Assembly (NCBI GenBank): GCA_026645575.1
Contig: JAPKMW010000012.1
Coordinates: forward strand, 92,352 to 156,351
DNA: 64,000 nucleotides
Origin: Caldilineaceae bacterium
GTDB lineage: Bacteria > Chloroflexota > Anaerolineae > Caldilineales > Caldilineaceae
Direction: 5' to 3'
Every line of letters begins with the position of its first letter. The stretch's first letter is position 1. Made by a program: the position numbers and the translations under genes. Below are positions 1 through 8,516 of the stretch, piece by piece. The notes beneath the pieces are model-generated. The model had not been told where the DNA came from, searched no databases, and saw nothing but the letters and a program-made list of their open reading frames with translations.

Positions 1-2
1 AT

Positions 3-629
3 GGGGCCGAATCGCTGGGCGCAGTGCCGGTGCTGGTGCGTAACCAAGGGGTGGCGCCCATGATTCGCGTGGCGTGGAATGATCCGCATCTGATCAAAAA
101 GGCGATGGATGTCGGCGCCTCGGCGATCATGGTGCCGCAGGTGAACACCGCCGAAGAAGCCGCGCGCGCCGTGCAATATACCTTCTACCCGCCCATCGGC
201 CAGCGCGGCATTTCGCCGCACTGGCCGCAGATTGCCGGTGAAGATTGGTTTAACGTGATTCGCACCGCCAATGACGAAACGGTGCTAATCGTCCAGATCG
301 AAAGCGTCGAGGCATATAAAAATTTGGATGCCATTGCCGCCGTACCAGGAATTGATGTGCTGCTGGTCGGGCCGATGGATATGTCGGCGTCGGTGGGTAA
401 GATCACCGATATGCAGGCGCCGGAAGTGCAAAGCATTATGGAAGAGATTCCGCGCCGCCTGGCCGGTTCGGGTATCATGATCGGCACCACCCTGACCGAT
501 GTGAGTGAAATTCAGCAAAAGTATCGCTGGGGCTATCGCTTCCTCAATGTTGGCAGCCCGTTAGGCTATGGTCTCAGCGCTGTGAAGCAACATGTCCATA
601 CCCTGCGCACCAATCCGCGTGGTGAATAA
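3..629 (+). CDS. HpcH/HpaI-family aldolase (5' end outside window)
   Basis: The reading frame is open to the first base, so the N-terminus lies outside the window; about 208 residues remain. The protein matches the HpcH/HpaI (class II 2-keto-3-deoxy-sugar acid) aldolase family, metal-dependent TIM barrels that cleave or form 4-hydroxy-2-oxo acids to pyruvate plus an aldehyde. Visible family signatures are the substrate-loop segment IKKAMDVGASAIMVPQV, the glycine-rich YPPIGQRGISP, the metal-ligand strand VLIVQIESVEA (Glu) and the LLVGPMDMSAS segment (Asp). The C-terminal barrel is complete to the stop. Its position next to lactonase, dehydratase and DapA-family genes fits sugar-acid catabolism, but the substrate cannot be read from sequence. 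The internal ATG at 24 is not the start because the homologous sequence continues upstream of it. Confidence 0.85.
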   Translation, partial: GAESLGAVPVLVRNQGVAPMIRVAWNDPHLIKKAMDVGASAIMVPQVNTAEEAARAVQYTFYPPIGQRGISPHWPQIAGEDWFNVIRTANDETVLIVQIESVEAYKNLDAIAAVPGIDVLLVGPMDMSASVGKITDMQAPEVQSIMEEIPRRLAGSGIMIGTTLTDVSEIQQKYRWGYRFLNVGSPLGYGLSAVKQHVHTLRTNPRGE

Positions 630-651
630 GCATCGTGAGGGTTGAGTATTG

Positions 652-688
652 TCCCTCTCTGTGGCATAATAGCTGTCATAGAGAGGGA
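652..688. terminator. 9-bp inverted repeat after the aldolase gene
   Basis: Arms TCCCTCTCT (652-660) and AGAGAGGGA (680-688) are perfect complements with a 19-base loop. It sits 23 bases past the aldolase stop and just ahead of the Uma2 gene. There is no T-tract, so a role as terminator is only possible. Confidence 0.4.
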
Positions 689-729
689 AACTGCGTTATG
701 CCGTTACCGGCATGGATCGGAGCTTTGTT

Positions 730-1635
730 ATGACAACCACTCCGTTACTACAAGAAAATAGGCTGACTAATGGCGCGGGTCTGCACGTTGAGGAGACGTT
801 GGCCGAAGGTCATTATGTCGCTGAAGAACTGTATTGGGCGGAATACTATGACCGCGGGGATGTCAGCTATGAATGGAACAACGGTTATTTGGAGGAAAAG
901 CCGGTGGCGGATTACGCGCAGTTTTGTGTTTATCTTTGGTTTTTAGGGTTGGTGAAAGATTTTCTCCATGTCCGCCCCGTGGGGCGAATGATCGGTCTGG
1001 CGATGGGCTTTCGCATGGCGTATTGGAACCGAGTTGTGATCCGCAAACCGGATCTTGCCATCGTGCTGAATAGCAATGCCGTGCCGCTGCGTGATAAAGA
1101 TCGCAGCTATCGTGGCATCTTCGACCTCTGTATTGAATCACTCTCTGATTCGACCCAGAAAGAAGTGGAACGGGACACGATTACCAAGCGCCTGGAATAT
1201 GCCGCGGCTGGGGTGAAAGAATACTTTATCCTGGATGAACGGTGCAAGGAAACGGCTTTCTATGAATTAACCCCCGGCGGCGTCTATGTGCCGATCAAAG
1301 CTATCGACGGTGTGATTCACTCAAAAGTGCTGCCCGGCTTTCGCTTCCGTTTGGCCGATTTGTACCGGTTGCCGGATCCCCCGGCCATGGTGGCCGATCC
1401 GGTCTATCGCGATTTTGTCTCCCCTTTCTTGCGCGCCGAACGGGAACGCGTTGAACAGGCATTAGAATTGGCTGAGCAGGAACGGGAACGCGCAGAACAG
1501 GAATACGCGCGGGCAGAAGCGGCGACTCAGCAAATGTTGCAAGAACGCACGCGGGCGGAAGATGCGTTAGCCCAGGCGGCCCATTATGCTGCATTGCTCA
1601 AATCTATGGGTATAGCCGTTGACGAGAACAACTGA
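730..1635 (+). CDS. Uma2-family (DUF820) endonuclease-like protein with C-terminal coiled coil
   Basis: About 301 residues. The core is the Uma2/DUF820 fold of the PD-(D/E)XK nuclease superfamily: RKPDLAIVLN supplies the Asp near residue 105, DLCIESLSDS the Glu near 133, followed by the helix with KRLEYAAAGVKEYFILD. After residue about 235 comes a charged Glu/Arg/Ala-rich heptad stretch (repeats of the type ERERAEQ) predicted as a coiled coil, typical of long Uma2 proteins in cyanobacteria and Chloroflexota. The ATG at 730 is preferred over the one at 712 because GGAG lies 8 bases ahead of it. Uma2 proteins are abundant, poorly characterised and often associated with mobile or selfish behaviour; the biological role is unknown. 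The stop abuts the convergent neighbour's stop, the two sharing the palindrome TGATCA. Confidence 0.85.
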   Translation: MTTTPLLQENRLTNGAGLHVEETLAEGHYVAEELYWAEYYDRGDVSYEWNNGYLEEKPVADYAQFCVYLWFLGLVKDFLHVRPVGRMIGLAMGFRMAYWNRVVIRKPDLAIVLNSNAVPLRDKDRSYRGIFDLCIESLSDSTQKEVERDTITKRLEYAAAGVKEYFILDERCKETAFYELTPGGVYVPIKAIDGVIHSKVLPGFRFRLADLYRLPDPPAMVADPVYRDFVSPFLRAERERVEQALELAEQERERAEQEYARAEAATQQMLQERTRAEDALAQAAHYAALLKSMGIAVDENN

Positions 1636-2400
1636 TCATGGCAGGATGGGTCCCCCCAATACTGCATCATCACAACGACAAGGTGTACGGCCACAGTGGG
1701 TAGTCTCCACCACAAGCGAAGCAAGCACCGGCGCCAGTTTGCCGAAACCAGCGGAACAACCGCCCGTCTCTACTTCGATAGGATTGCCAGTCAAATCGTT
1801 CGCCCAGCGGCGGAACATGTTGCGCCCCGCCTGTTGCTCGGCTAAGTGAAGGAGAGTCATACAGTTCAGCCCAACACCCATCAGTACAACATAGCCATTG
1901 CGCTCAGCCAAGGCGGCCAGCGGCGCGTTGACTGTTAATGGCGCCTGGTCTCCTACCAGCACCATAGCGTCTGGCCCCACAGCCGAAAATGAACAAAGGG
2001 GATGATTGCCAAGCCACCGTCCCGGCATCTGGAGTACCGCCGCTGAAATCGCCCCCATCTCGCTAAGTTCAATAGCATTACTTGCTGGTGTGTAAATTTT
2101 ACCAACGCCCGGCCAGGCTTTGTTCATCACCCATTCGTAGTCGCTTCCGTTCTGTAATCGGTGCATGGTGGGCAGAGGTGGGACGCCAAACTCATCACTA
2201 AAAGTCGGCACCAGCACTGTACAACCAGCCAGCAATAGCGCATCAACGATAGCCTGCGCCCCACCTTCCACCCAACCAAATGAACGAAGTGACGAATGCA
2301 CGCAGAGTGCTTGATTCGCCAACCCAAGCGCCTGAATTGTGTCATGGATCAGTGTCTTGGTTACCATCACAGCACCGATTGTATGGCCGGTGTTAGTCAC
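1636..2400 (-). CDS. AAC(3)-family N-acetyltransferase
   Basis: 254 residues matching the Antibiotic_NAT (AAC(3)/YokD/FrbF) family, which transfers acetyl from acetyl-CoA to amino groups. Recognisable segments are VHSSLRSFGWVEGG near the N-terminus (CoA-binding loop), VLVPTFSDE, and VLMGVGLNCMTLLHLAE near residue 180 with the family's catalytic His. A Cys/His-rich tail (HCGRTPCRCDDA) follows. The start is a GTG whose bases overlap the TGA of the upstream lactonase-like gene, so translational coupling is likely; an ATG at 2367 is an alternative. Genomic members of this family are mostly not resistance genes, and the coupling to a sugar-lactonase gene argues for a metabolic substrate such as an amino sugar. 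Family call is firm, substrate unknown. Confidence 0.8.
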   Translation of the reverse strand: MTNTGHTIGAVMVTKTLIHDTIQALGLANQALCVHSSLRSFGWVEGGAQAIVDALLLAGCTVLVPTFSDEFGVPPLPTMHRLQNGSDYEWVMNKAWPGVGKIYTPASNAIELSEMGAISAAVLQMPGRWLGNHPLCSFSAVGPDAMVLVGDQAPLTVNAPLAALAERNGYVVLMGVGLNCMTLLHLAEQQAGRNMFRRWANDLTGNPIEVETGGCSAGFGKLAPVLASLVVETTHCGRTPCRCDDAVLGGPILP

Positions 2401-4379
2401 GCCGATATGTCGATACGAGCCAAGCCAAAGGGAGGCAAAGTTAGTTCAAGTTTTCCATCGCTAATCGCCACCACCTCAGGAGTTTGCGCCCGAAATTCAG
2501 CCGGATTACTCATCGCCACCGCTACTGTCGTTTCATCGAGGCGACGGATCGTGGCTTGCCCACGCACGGGATGCAGCACCGCTTGTTGCGGTTGGGCGGT
2601 AAAGTTCGCCAACAGGATACGGGTTTGTCCATCTTTGTGCAAGACCAGGCTCTCCACCTGTAAGGGCGCGCTCGATGTACTCTGGATGACCTCACCGCCG
2701 GCAAATTCACCCACATTCACCAAGATATAATAGAGCGGGAAGACGCCACCGGGAACCGAAGCGAATTTCTGCGGCAAGGGGGATCCTTGCGTCGTTTCCA
2801 TCACCCCGCGCCAGCCGGTCGTTTCATAGTAGGTGATACTGCTGGTTTCACCCGTCTCCGCCAGATATTTGATGCTGCCCAGCGTCCACCCCGCACCATA
2901 AAGCGACATCTGGCGTGGATCAACCTGGGACGGCAATTCACCCGGCGCCGGTTGCGGTTCCGGTCCGGTGGCATTGGGATTGAAGCGCGGCTGCAAGGTG
3001 ATCGGGCTGACGATCAGGGGCAAGTCGCCGCAAAACTGGCGGGCGCTGGTTGCCGTGGTTCCTTGCGCCGCCAGCGTTTCGGTCAGCGAAGCATTGTCAA
3101 AGGCGTGAACTTGTGGGTTGATCGAGTAAGCAACCACATCGACGGCGTTCAAGTCCGGTCGGCCCCGGTTTAACTCGGTGAAGTAGACATTGGTGCCGGC
3201 GCCGATCTTGGCTTGCGGATTGTAGTCGCCTACCGCCTCACGCACCAGCGTCACCCATTGCGCTGCTGTGGCTTTCTCCTTGACATGGAAGACCAGCCAA
3301 GTCGCGACCGGCGGTTTGATTTCATTGAGTAGCGCAGCTAATGCATTTACCTCCGCAGCAGCATTGTCGGTGACATGCAGCGCCACTTCCAAGGCAACGC
3401 CTAATGCCTGCGCTTCTATTGTCGCCCGGCGCAATTCATCGGCGTAGGTTGCCTCACCCAGACGCAGATCCACCCGCAAGTGGGATAAGCGCAACGCTTG
3501 CAGCCGTGCAATTTCTGGCGCCTGCAACGGTTGCCCATGACTCGCCACCCCCAGGCCAATCTTGGGTAGGGACGTTCGTTTATCACTGATGGTGATCAGG
3601 GTAAGGTTATTCTGCGCTGGCGGCGCCGGTTCATCGGTCACGGGCCAGTCGCGATTCAACAGGGTGATGGTCGCCACCTGGCGAATCTGCGTTCCCGCTT
3701 TTACCTCAGCCGGGAAGGGCAGGCGCAACGGGGTGCCGTAGGTTTTGTAAGAGGCATCCGTCCAGTTCCGTTGATCTTCCATCTCAAAGATTTCGCCATC
3801 CAGCCGCACTTCGACCCAGACGCCAGGGACAATCTCATGAGCGACGGCGCGCATTTCATTAAAGGGCGCCACCGGTTTGATCTCGCCATTGATCACATGT
3901 TGCGGCGCAATATGCACCGGGAAGACGCTCTCTTCACCAGTGCCATCGACATGCTCAATCTGGGCATTGGCGCCAGCAATGGCGCTGGGATGGAGTAGAC
4001 AGAAGCCGATCCGGTTGCGCAGAAAGGTGGAACGGGCCGTGCCATTCATGGTGCAGGTGATGGTGCCGCTGGCGTCGCCGCGCAACTCGCCATGCCAGAC
4101 AAAGTCGATGTCGAGTAGTTTGTTGCTGCATTCATAGCTGATCTGAAAGCTATCGTCACCAATGTGCATCTGCACATTGCTCAGGACATTGGCGGCTGTC
4201 CCCCAGTTGCGGTCGCGGATGGCAACATAGAGGCGGCGCACCAACTCTTTTTCACCTAGCTTGATATAGCGCAGGTCGCCATTTTCGTAGATCATGGTCA
4301 AGGGGCCGGCACGTAGGGGAATCTGTTCGGGCAGGGGAGTCTCTTTGCCATAATAGAAGACATTGGTTGGGAAAGACAT
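2397..4379 (-). CDS. D-apionate lactonase-like protein
   Basis: 660 residues without signal peptide. The N-terminal beta-sandwich contains ENGDLRYIKLGEKELVRRLY and VAIRDRNWGT, and RNWTDASYKTYGTPL lies near residue 205. A TIM-barrel-like middle section (about 270-490, with IGLGVASHGQPL and LSHLRVDLRL) is followed by a C-terminal beta domain. These segments match what I recall of ApnL, D-apionate lactonase, which opens D-apionolactone to D-apionate in catabolism of the plant branched sugar apiose. The length fits. It is the middle gene of a minus-strand series: Uma2 gene upstream (11-base gap) and AAC(3) gene downstream (4-base overlap). An apiosidase-like hydrolase further on (18769-20265) supports the assignment. 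The family match is from memory of motifs and the substrate is unproven; another sugar lactone is possible. Confidence 0.65.
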   Translation of the reverse strand: MSFPTNVFYYGKETPLPEQIPLRAGPLTMIYENGDLRYIKLGEKELVRRLYVAIRDRNWGTAANVLSNVQMHIGDDSFQISYECSNKLLDIDFVWHGELRGDASGTITCTMNGTARSTFLRNRIGFCLLHPSAIAGANAQIEHVDGTGEESVFPVHIAPQHVINGEIKPVAPFNEMRAVAHEIVPGVWVEVRLDGEIFEMEDQRNWTDASYKTYGTPLRLPFPAEVKAGTQIRQVATITLLNRDWPVTDEPAPPAQNNLTLITISDKRTSLPKIGLGVASHGQPLQAPEIARLQALRLSHLRVDLRLGEATYADELRRATIEAQALGVALEVALHVTDNAAAEVNALAALLNEIKPPVATWLVFHVKEKATAAQWVTLVREAVGDYNPQAKIGAGTNVYFTELNRGRPDLNAVDVVAYSINPQVHAFDNASLTETLAAQGTTATSARQFCGDLPLIVSPITLQPRFNPNATGPEPQPAPGELPSQVDPRQMSLYGAGWTLGSIKYLAETGETSSITYYETTGWRGVMETTQGSPLPQKFASVPGGVFPLYYILVNVGEFAGGEVIQSTSSAPLQVESLVLHKDGQTRILLANFTAQPQQAVLHPVRGQATIRRLDETTVAVAMSNPAEFRAQTPEVVAISDGKLELTLPPFGLARIDISA

Positions 4380-4390
4380 GGCTCTGGCTC

Positions 4391-4894
4391 CTATTCAAAT
4401 ATAGCCACAATGGGAATTTTAATATGCACTGTAGGATCAACCACCTCGCCATCCGCCAGTCCGGTTGAAAAGGTTGTGCGTTGGGTGGGCGAGCTATAAA
4501 CATGAACTGTCTGCGTTAAGGGATCAACGAGCCAACAAGATGGAATACCCAGCACAAAATAGGCTTCAAACTTCTCCAAAATGCTTCCTGTCCCCTGGCG
4601 CGGCGACAAAATCTCCACTGCCAATAGCGGCATCTCAGTCATCCGTAAAATGTCACGGGGAAGGCTTAAAGAACGTTTTGGGTAGAGGCAGACATCAACG
4701 ATAACTTCATCCTTTAAGTTATAGCGGGCGCTATCTAATCGGCTAATATCCAAGCTCAACTCACTGTACACCGTATAGGCGCCTAGTTGCTTAAACAGGT
4801 GGGCAAGATTAGCCTGTACCAATGAATGGTTGTGCGAACCTATATCCTCAAATTCCTCTTCTACATCAGTAGGGGCGAGCATCATTGCATCCAT
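4391..4894 (-). CDS. Uma2-family (DUF820) endonuclease-like protein, short form
   Basis: 167 residues. The PD-(D/E)XK-like core is clear: DEVIVDVCLYPKRS gives the Asp, MPLLAVEILSP the Glu near residue 112, then the helix ILEKFEAYFVLGIPSCWLVDP and the strand VHVYSS. This is the compact Uma2 type without a coiled-coil tail, and it is only distantly related to the longer copy at 730-1635. It lies on the minus strand between the MFS transporter gene (98 bases upstream) and the apionate-lactonase-like gene (11 bases downstream), so it is probably cotranscribed with them. Function unknown; Uma2 genes are commonly found as passengers inside unrelated operons. Confidence 0.85.
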   Translation of the reverse strand: MDAMMLAPTDVEEEFEDIGSHNHSLVQANLAHLFKQLGAYTVYSELSLDISRLDSARYNLKDEVIVDVCLYPKRSLSLPRDILRMTEMPLLAVEILSPRQGTGSILEKFEAYFVLGIPSCWLVDPLTQTVHVYSSPTQRTTFSTGLADGEVVDPTVHIKIPIVAIFE

Positions 4895-4992
4895 CGTTTC
4901 CCTCCATCCTCCCCGATGATAGGAGCTGTTGAAAACCGTGTAGGATCATTTTACCTTACTTGTCCTTTTTGTAGCGAATTAACCTTTTGCCT

Positions 4993-6246
4993 TTATGCAC
5001 GCTTCTCCTCCGGTGGCTTCACACTGATAAACATACGGTAGAGCGTGACATCGTAAATAATCTTGAGAATACCGGCAATAAAGAAGGGCGCATTAACCCA
5101 GGCCGGCATCCCGATGAGCAGCCCGGCTAGACTAGGTGCCAGTGCGGCGCCTAGGGTGCGGGCAATGGCTGTGACGCCTGCTGCTGCCGAACGCTCGGAC
5201 GGATCGACAACGGCCATTGTGTAGGACTGGCGAGTCGGCACGTCCATCTGTGAGATGCTAAAGCGCAAAAGCAACATCGTAATCGCCAGCGGTAGATTGG
5301 GCATCAACGGCGTCAGCATTAGCAGAATGTTCGAGGGAATGTGGGTGAAGACCATTGTGTTGATCAACCCAATTCTAGCCGCAACCGCCGCGGCTGACAA
5401 GGCGGAAATCCCGGCCAAAAGGTTTGCCGCAAAAAAGATGCTGCCCAACACGGCCGGTTCGACGCCATAACGCAGGTAGAACCAGTAGGCCATGATACTC
5501 TGCACCACAAAGGCGCCGCCAAAGGAATCCAAGGCAAAGAGCGCCGATAGTTTTAACACAATACTCTGGGAATGGTGTAAGCCAAACCAGCCTTTGGCGC
5601 CAGGGGTATCGCTTGTGGCGAGCGCGGCTTCCACTACCGGCGACAGTTGGAGAAACATCACCCCCAAGACCAGACCCAAGAGCGCATAGCCGATGACAAC
5701 GGCACGATAGCTCATCAAGGGTGCGACGGCCTGCCCTTGCAGCCCTTGCACCAGCCAACCACCGGCCAACGCTCCTATGGCTGTGGCAAAGGAGCCAACT
5801 AGATTATACCAGGCAAAGATGCCTGTGCGCTTTTCCCCGGCCACTGTCTGTGATAAGGCCGCCTGTTCTATCGCCAGGAACGGCCCCACTTCGCCGCCGC
5901 TGGGGCTGATCACGCCGATGGTGGCCGCAAGCAGCAGCAGGACAAAGTTACCAGTCAGGGCGAAAAGCAGCCCGGCCAAGAGCATCAGCCCGGCGCTGAT
6001 CACCAACATGCGCCGCCGGCCAATGCGGTCAGCGTTGGTGGTAATCCAGAGCGAGATCAACGTATCGCCGATAAGGGTCAGGGTCAGCAACAAGCCAATT
6101 TGCGCTTCGCTCAACCCCACCTGCGCCAGATACAAGACCAGCACCACTGAGAGAAAACCATAGGCAAAGAGCCGAACGATGCGGGTGGTGAAGAGTAGAC
6201 GCTCATCGGTAGTTAATGAATACAACTGACTCAGGTAAACACTCAT
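4993..6246 (-). CDS. MFS transporter
   Basis: 417 residues with about 12 hydrophobic segments. A major-facilitator motif-A-like loop, NADRIGRRRMLVIS, sits between the second and third segments. Later helices contain GVISPSGGEVGPFLAIEQAAL and, in the second half, RFSISQMDVPTRQSYTMAVV, a pattern seen in multidrug/sugar efflux-like MFS proteins of Gram-positive and Chloroflexota genomes. It is an inner-membrane carrier. As first gene of the minus-strand series ending in the lactonase and acetyltransferase it may import or export the same compound. Substrate cannot be told from sequence. Confidence 0.85.
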   Translation of the reverse strand: MSVYLSQLYSLTTDERLLFTTRIVRLFAYGFLSVVLVLYLAQVGLSEAQIGLLLTLTLIGDTLISLWITTNADRIGRRRMLVISAGLMLLAGLLFALTGNFVLLLLAATIGVISPSGGEVGPFLAIEQAALSQTVAGEKRTGIFAWYNLVGSFATAIGALAGGWLVQGLQGQAVAPLMSYRAVVIGYALLGLVLGVMFLQLSPVVEAALATSDTPGAKGWFGLHHSQSIVLKLSALFALDSFGGAFVVQSIMAYWFYLRYGVEPAVLGSIFFAANLLAGISALSAAAVAARIGLINTMVFTHIPSNILLMLTPLMPNLPLAITMLLLRFSISQMDVPTRQSYTMAVVDPSERSAAAGVTAIARTLGAALAPSLAGLLIGMPAWVNAPFFIAGILKIIYDVTLYRMFISVKPPEEKRA

Positions 6247-6559
6247 TGACTGATTCCAAAGGTTGATGACATTCCGAAAAATGAAGACAGGCTCAATTGG
6301 ATTTTGGTTGTTAGTTGGTTGGTTTGTTTTTCTTGAACCAACTAACCAACAACTGTATTGTCATCCCAAAGCAATGGGGCTGTCAATTACAGGCGTTGCC
6401 GGTCTGATTTTGCCCGTTTGCCGCCTAAGCGCACCTGTGTTACACTACCAGCACTACAACAACAAGCAAATTTGGCCCCGCCAGGCGGTGAAGCCGACTC
6501 TCTTTTTCCAGACCTAGCTCAATCTTAGATCACAATCGCTCACGTGAAGAGGAAGCCAC
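6247..6559. other. Divergent intergenic region with an imperfect dyad
   Basis: 313 bases between the MFS gene (minus) and the 406-aa protein gene (plus); it must hold both promoters. No clear -10/-35 pair stands out. The main structure is the GTTGGTTAG-word dyad at 6307-6353. The 84-codon open frame from 6263 runs through that repeat and is not convincing. Confidence 0.6.
6307..6353. repeat. Imperfect 18-bp inverted repeat built of GTTGGTTA words
   Basis: Left arm 6307-6324 and right arm 6336-6353 are complementary except at two positions, with an 11-base T-rich loop. Each arm is itself a degenerate repeat of TTGG/TTAG words. It is one of several word dyads in gaps of this window. A related single arm (AACCACCC repeats) is embedded in the coding region around 38233-38265. 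Confidence 0.75.
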
Positions 6560-7780
6560 ATGGGCAATGCCTTTAGCCATCAGCAGATCATTGCACGTTA
6601 TCAACCACTGCTTGACGCCGAAACCGTCTCCTTCTTAGCGCGCGCGGTCCAGGCCATCCTCACTAGCAAAGGGCGCGGGGGCAAGGTGGTCGTAGCAACT
6701 GGCAGCGGTCCCAACCTGCACGAAGGCGTCACCACCCTGATTGCTGAGTTAATGACCAAGGGCGTCATTGACGGCGTGTTGACCAGTTCCGCCGTCATTG
6801 CCCATGAGATGGCCGGCACGCTGGATAAGGTGAAGCGGGTCGATGGCCGGGCGTTGGGCTTTGGCGCTGATTTATTGCCAAAGGGCTTTACCTTTGAGCT
6901 AACTGAACTTGCGGAAGCGGACATTGCAACCCTCCGCCATGAGATGGAACTGGATGATGCGTTACTTGCGCGCTCCCGTCAAATTGAGGGCAAAATCATC
7001 ATCAAGGCGGCGGGCAATATGGCCTATCCGATGGGATTGCGCAGTGAGCGATTGGCGCGTGAAATTCTCAGCTTTGCCCATGCTTATGGGTTACCTTTTG
7101 AAACTGTAGCCGGCTGGGGCGCTGATCCACGAACGATGATTGGCGCAGGTGCAAGGCAGGGCGTACCGGTACTGGTTAGCGTACCACAATTGGTGGGCGG
7201 CGGCGCAGTCGGTCTGGCAATTGCCGATAGCAGCACGATCACCCAACGTTCGATGCGTGTTGCGGAAGTGCTGGCGTCCGCTGATGTCATCATCGAATCC
7301 GCCGTGGCGCTCACCCAGGAGATTCATGACGGCCCCTTTGAAACCTACACTGGGCACGGCATCTGGGCAAGCTGGGACGGCTACAAAACCTATTCCCTCG
7401 CCGACAAAACACTCGTCCGCATCGACCTTGACCCCAACCTTAAACACGCGTGGCTGGCCGAACGCCAAAACCAGACGGTGCAGGAAGCGATCAACCAGGG
7501 GCTGCCCAAGACCAAACTCACCGGCATCCCCTTTCGCATGGAGATGTCCGGCTTTGCCCGGTTGGAAGGTAGCCTGCCGGTAGTGGGCGACATTGGGGTG
7601 ATCTGGCCGGTGTTGGCCTGTCTGGTGGCGGAAGGGTTGGGGATTGAATTGGATTTTATCAGTCACCCGCAGCAGACAACCGAAGGCAAGGCCATGCGTG
7701 AGTGGATTGTTGCGCAAGTCAAACCGATTGACCGTGCTACCCTCTTACAATACAGCCGCACCTTTGCGAGGAAGCGATAA
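6560..7780 (+). CDS. Unrecognised conserved-looking protein, 406 aa, possible Rossmann-type fold
   Basis: I do not recognise the family. The protein is soluble and evenly composed. KVVVATGSGPNLHEG near residue 40, IDGVLTSSAVIAHEMAG near 70, KIIIKAAGNMAYPMG near 145 and VGGGAVGLAIADSSTI near 215 look like nucleotide-binding turns. The arrangement (glycine loop, xDGVLTSS, later VPVLVSVPQLVGGG) weakly recalls deoxyhypusine-synthase or LOR/SDH-type NAD-binding proteins, but key motifs of those families are not evident. A good Shine-Dalgarno (GAAGAGG) precedes the ATG. The KdsB-like gene starts one base after its stop, and methyltransferase and DapA-family genes follow, so it likely acts in the same pathway on a sugar-acid or ulosonic-acid intermediate. 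Confidence 0.75.
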   Translation: MGNAFSHQQIIARYQPLLDAETVSFLARAVQAILTSKGRGGKVVVATGSGPNLHEGVTTLIAELMTKGVIDGVLTSSAVIAHEMAGTLDKVKRVDGRALGFGADLLPKGFTFELTELAEADIATLRHEMELDDALLARSRQIEGKIIIKAAGNMAYPMGLRSERLAREILSFAHAYGLPFETVAGWGADPRTMIGAGARQGVPVLVSVPQLVGGGAVGLAIADSSTITQRSMRVAEVLASADVIIESAVALTQEIHDGPFETYTGHGIWASWDGYKTYSLADKTLVRIDLDPNLKHAWLAERQNQTVQEAINQGLPKTKLTGIPFRMEMSGFARLEGSLPVVGDIGVIWPVLACLVAEGLGIELDFISHPQQTTEGKAMREWIVAQVKPIDRATLLQYSRTFARKR

Positions 7781-7781
7781 G

Positions 7782-8516
7782 ATGAAAATCATTGGCATTA
7801 TCCCCGCCCGCTACGGCTCGACCCGCTTGGAAGGCAAACCGCTCAAAGACATCTGCGGCAAACCGATGATTCAGCGTGTTTATGAAGCAGTGCAAGGGGC
7901 CAAATTGCTGGATCAGATTTATGTGGCGACCGATGACCAACGCATTGTCCACGCTGTCGAAAATTTTGGCGGCAATGTCCGCCTGACTTCCCCTGATCAC
8001 AAAACCGGCACCGACCGCATTGCCGAAGTAGCGGCCAATCTTGATGTTGACATTGTCGTCAATCTGCAAGGGGATGAACCGCTGCTCAATCCGGCCATGA
8101 TTGATGAAGTCATCCAACCCTTGGTCGATGATCCGGCGCTGCCGATGAGTACACTCTGTGTACCGATTTTGGAAGAGGAAGCGCTGCATGACCCCAACGT
8201 GGTCAAAGTGGTCTTTGATCAGCGGGGCAATGCGCTCTATTTTTCCCGGTCGCTGATTCCCTATCCGCGCAAACGGGATAATTTTATGGCGTATGAACAT
8301 TTGGGTCTCTATGCCTACCGCAAAGAATTTTTGATGACTTACATCACGCTACCGCAAAGTCGCCTGGAAATTAATGAATCGCTGGAACAGTTGCGCGTTC
8401 TCGAAGCCGGCTACCGGTTGCAAGTGGTGGTGAGCGCCCATCCCTATGACGGGGTGAGTGTTGATACACCCGAAGACTTGGAACGGGTGCGGCAGATTGT
8501 GCAGGCGCGACGATGA
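7782..8516 (+). CDS. kdsB: 3-deoxy-manno-octulosonate cytidylyltransferase-like protein
   Basis: 244 residues, the usual length for CMP-Kdo synthetase, which activates Kdo with CTP. Family motifs in order: IIPARYGSTRLEGKPL (nucleotide-binding signature, N-terminus), TSPDHKTGTDRIAEV near residue 75, VNLQGDEPLLNP near 93, YFSRSLIPYPR near 155, HLGLYAYRKEF, LEINESLEQLRVLE and VDTPEDLERV near the end. The ATG at 7782 is chosen because GAGG stands about 10 bases ahead and the conserved KIIGIIPARYGSTR follows directly; an upstream in-frame ATG would add 46 non-homologous residues. It overlaps the next gene by ATGA. In a phylum generally regarded as lacking lipopolysaccharide the product may be a CMP-activated ulosonic acid for another glycan. 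Confidence 0.88.
   Translation: MKIIGIIPARYGSTRLEGKPLKDICGKPMIQRVYEAVQGAKLLDQIYVATDDQRIVHAVENFGGNVRLTSPDHKTGTDRIAEVAANLDVDIVVNLQGDEPLLNPAMIDEVIQPLVDDPALPMSTLCVPILEEEALHDPNVVKVVFDQRGNALYFSRSLIPYPRKRDNFMAYEHLGLYAYRKEFLMTYITLPQSRLEINESLEQLRVLEAGYRLQVVVSAHPYDGVSVDTPEDLERVRQIVQARR

Noticed and set aside
1636..2400. Aminoglycoside resistance gene
   Set aside because: Only family-level motifs support it. The gene is coupled to a metabolic gene and the family has many non-resistance members.
7644..7781. Long N-terminal extension of the KdsB-like protein
   Set aside because: It lies inside the upstream gene, lacks similarity to the family, and a well-placed ribosome site precedes the ATG at 7782.
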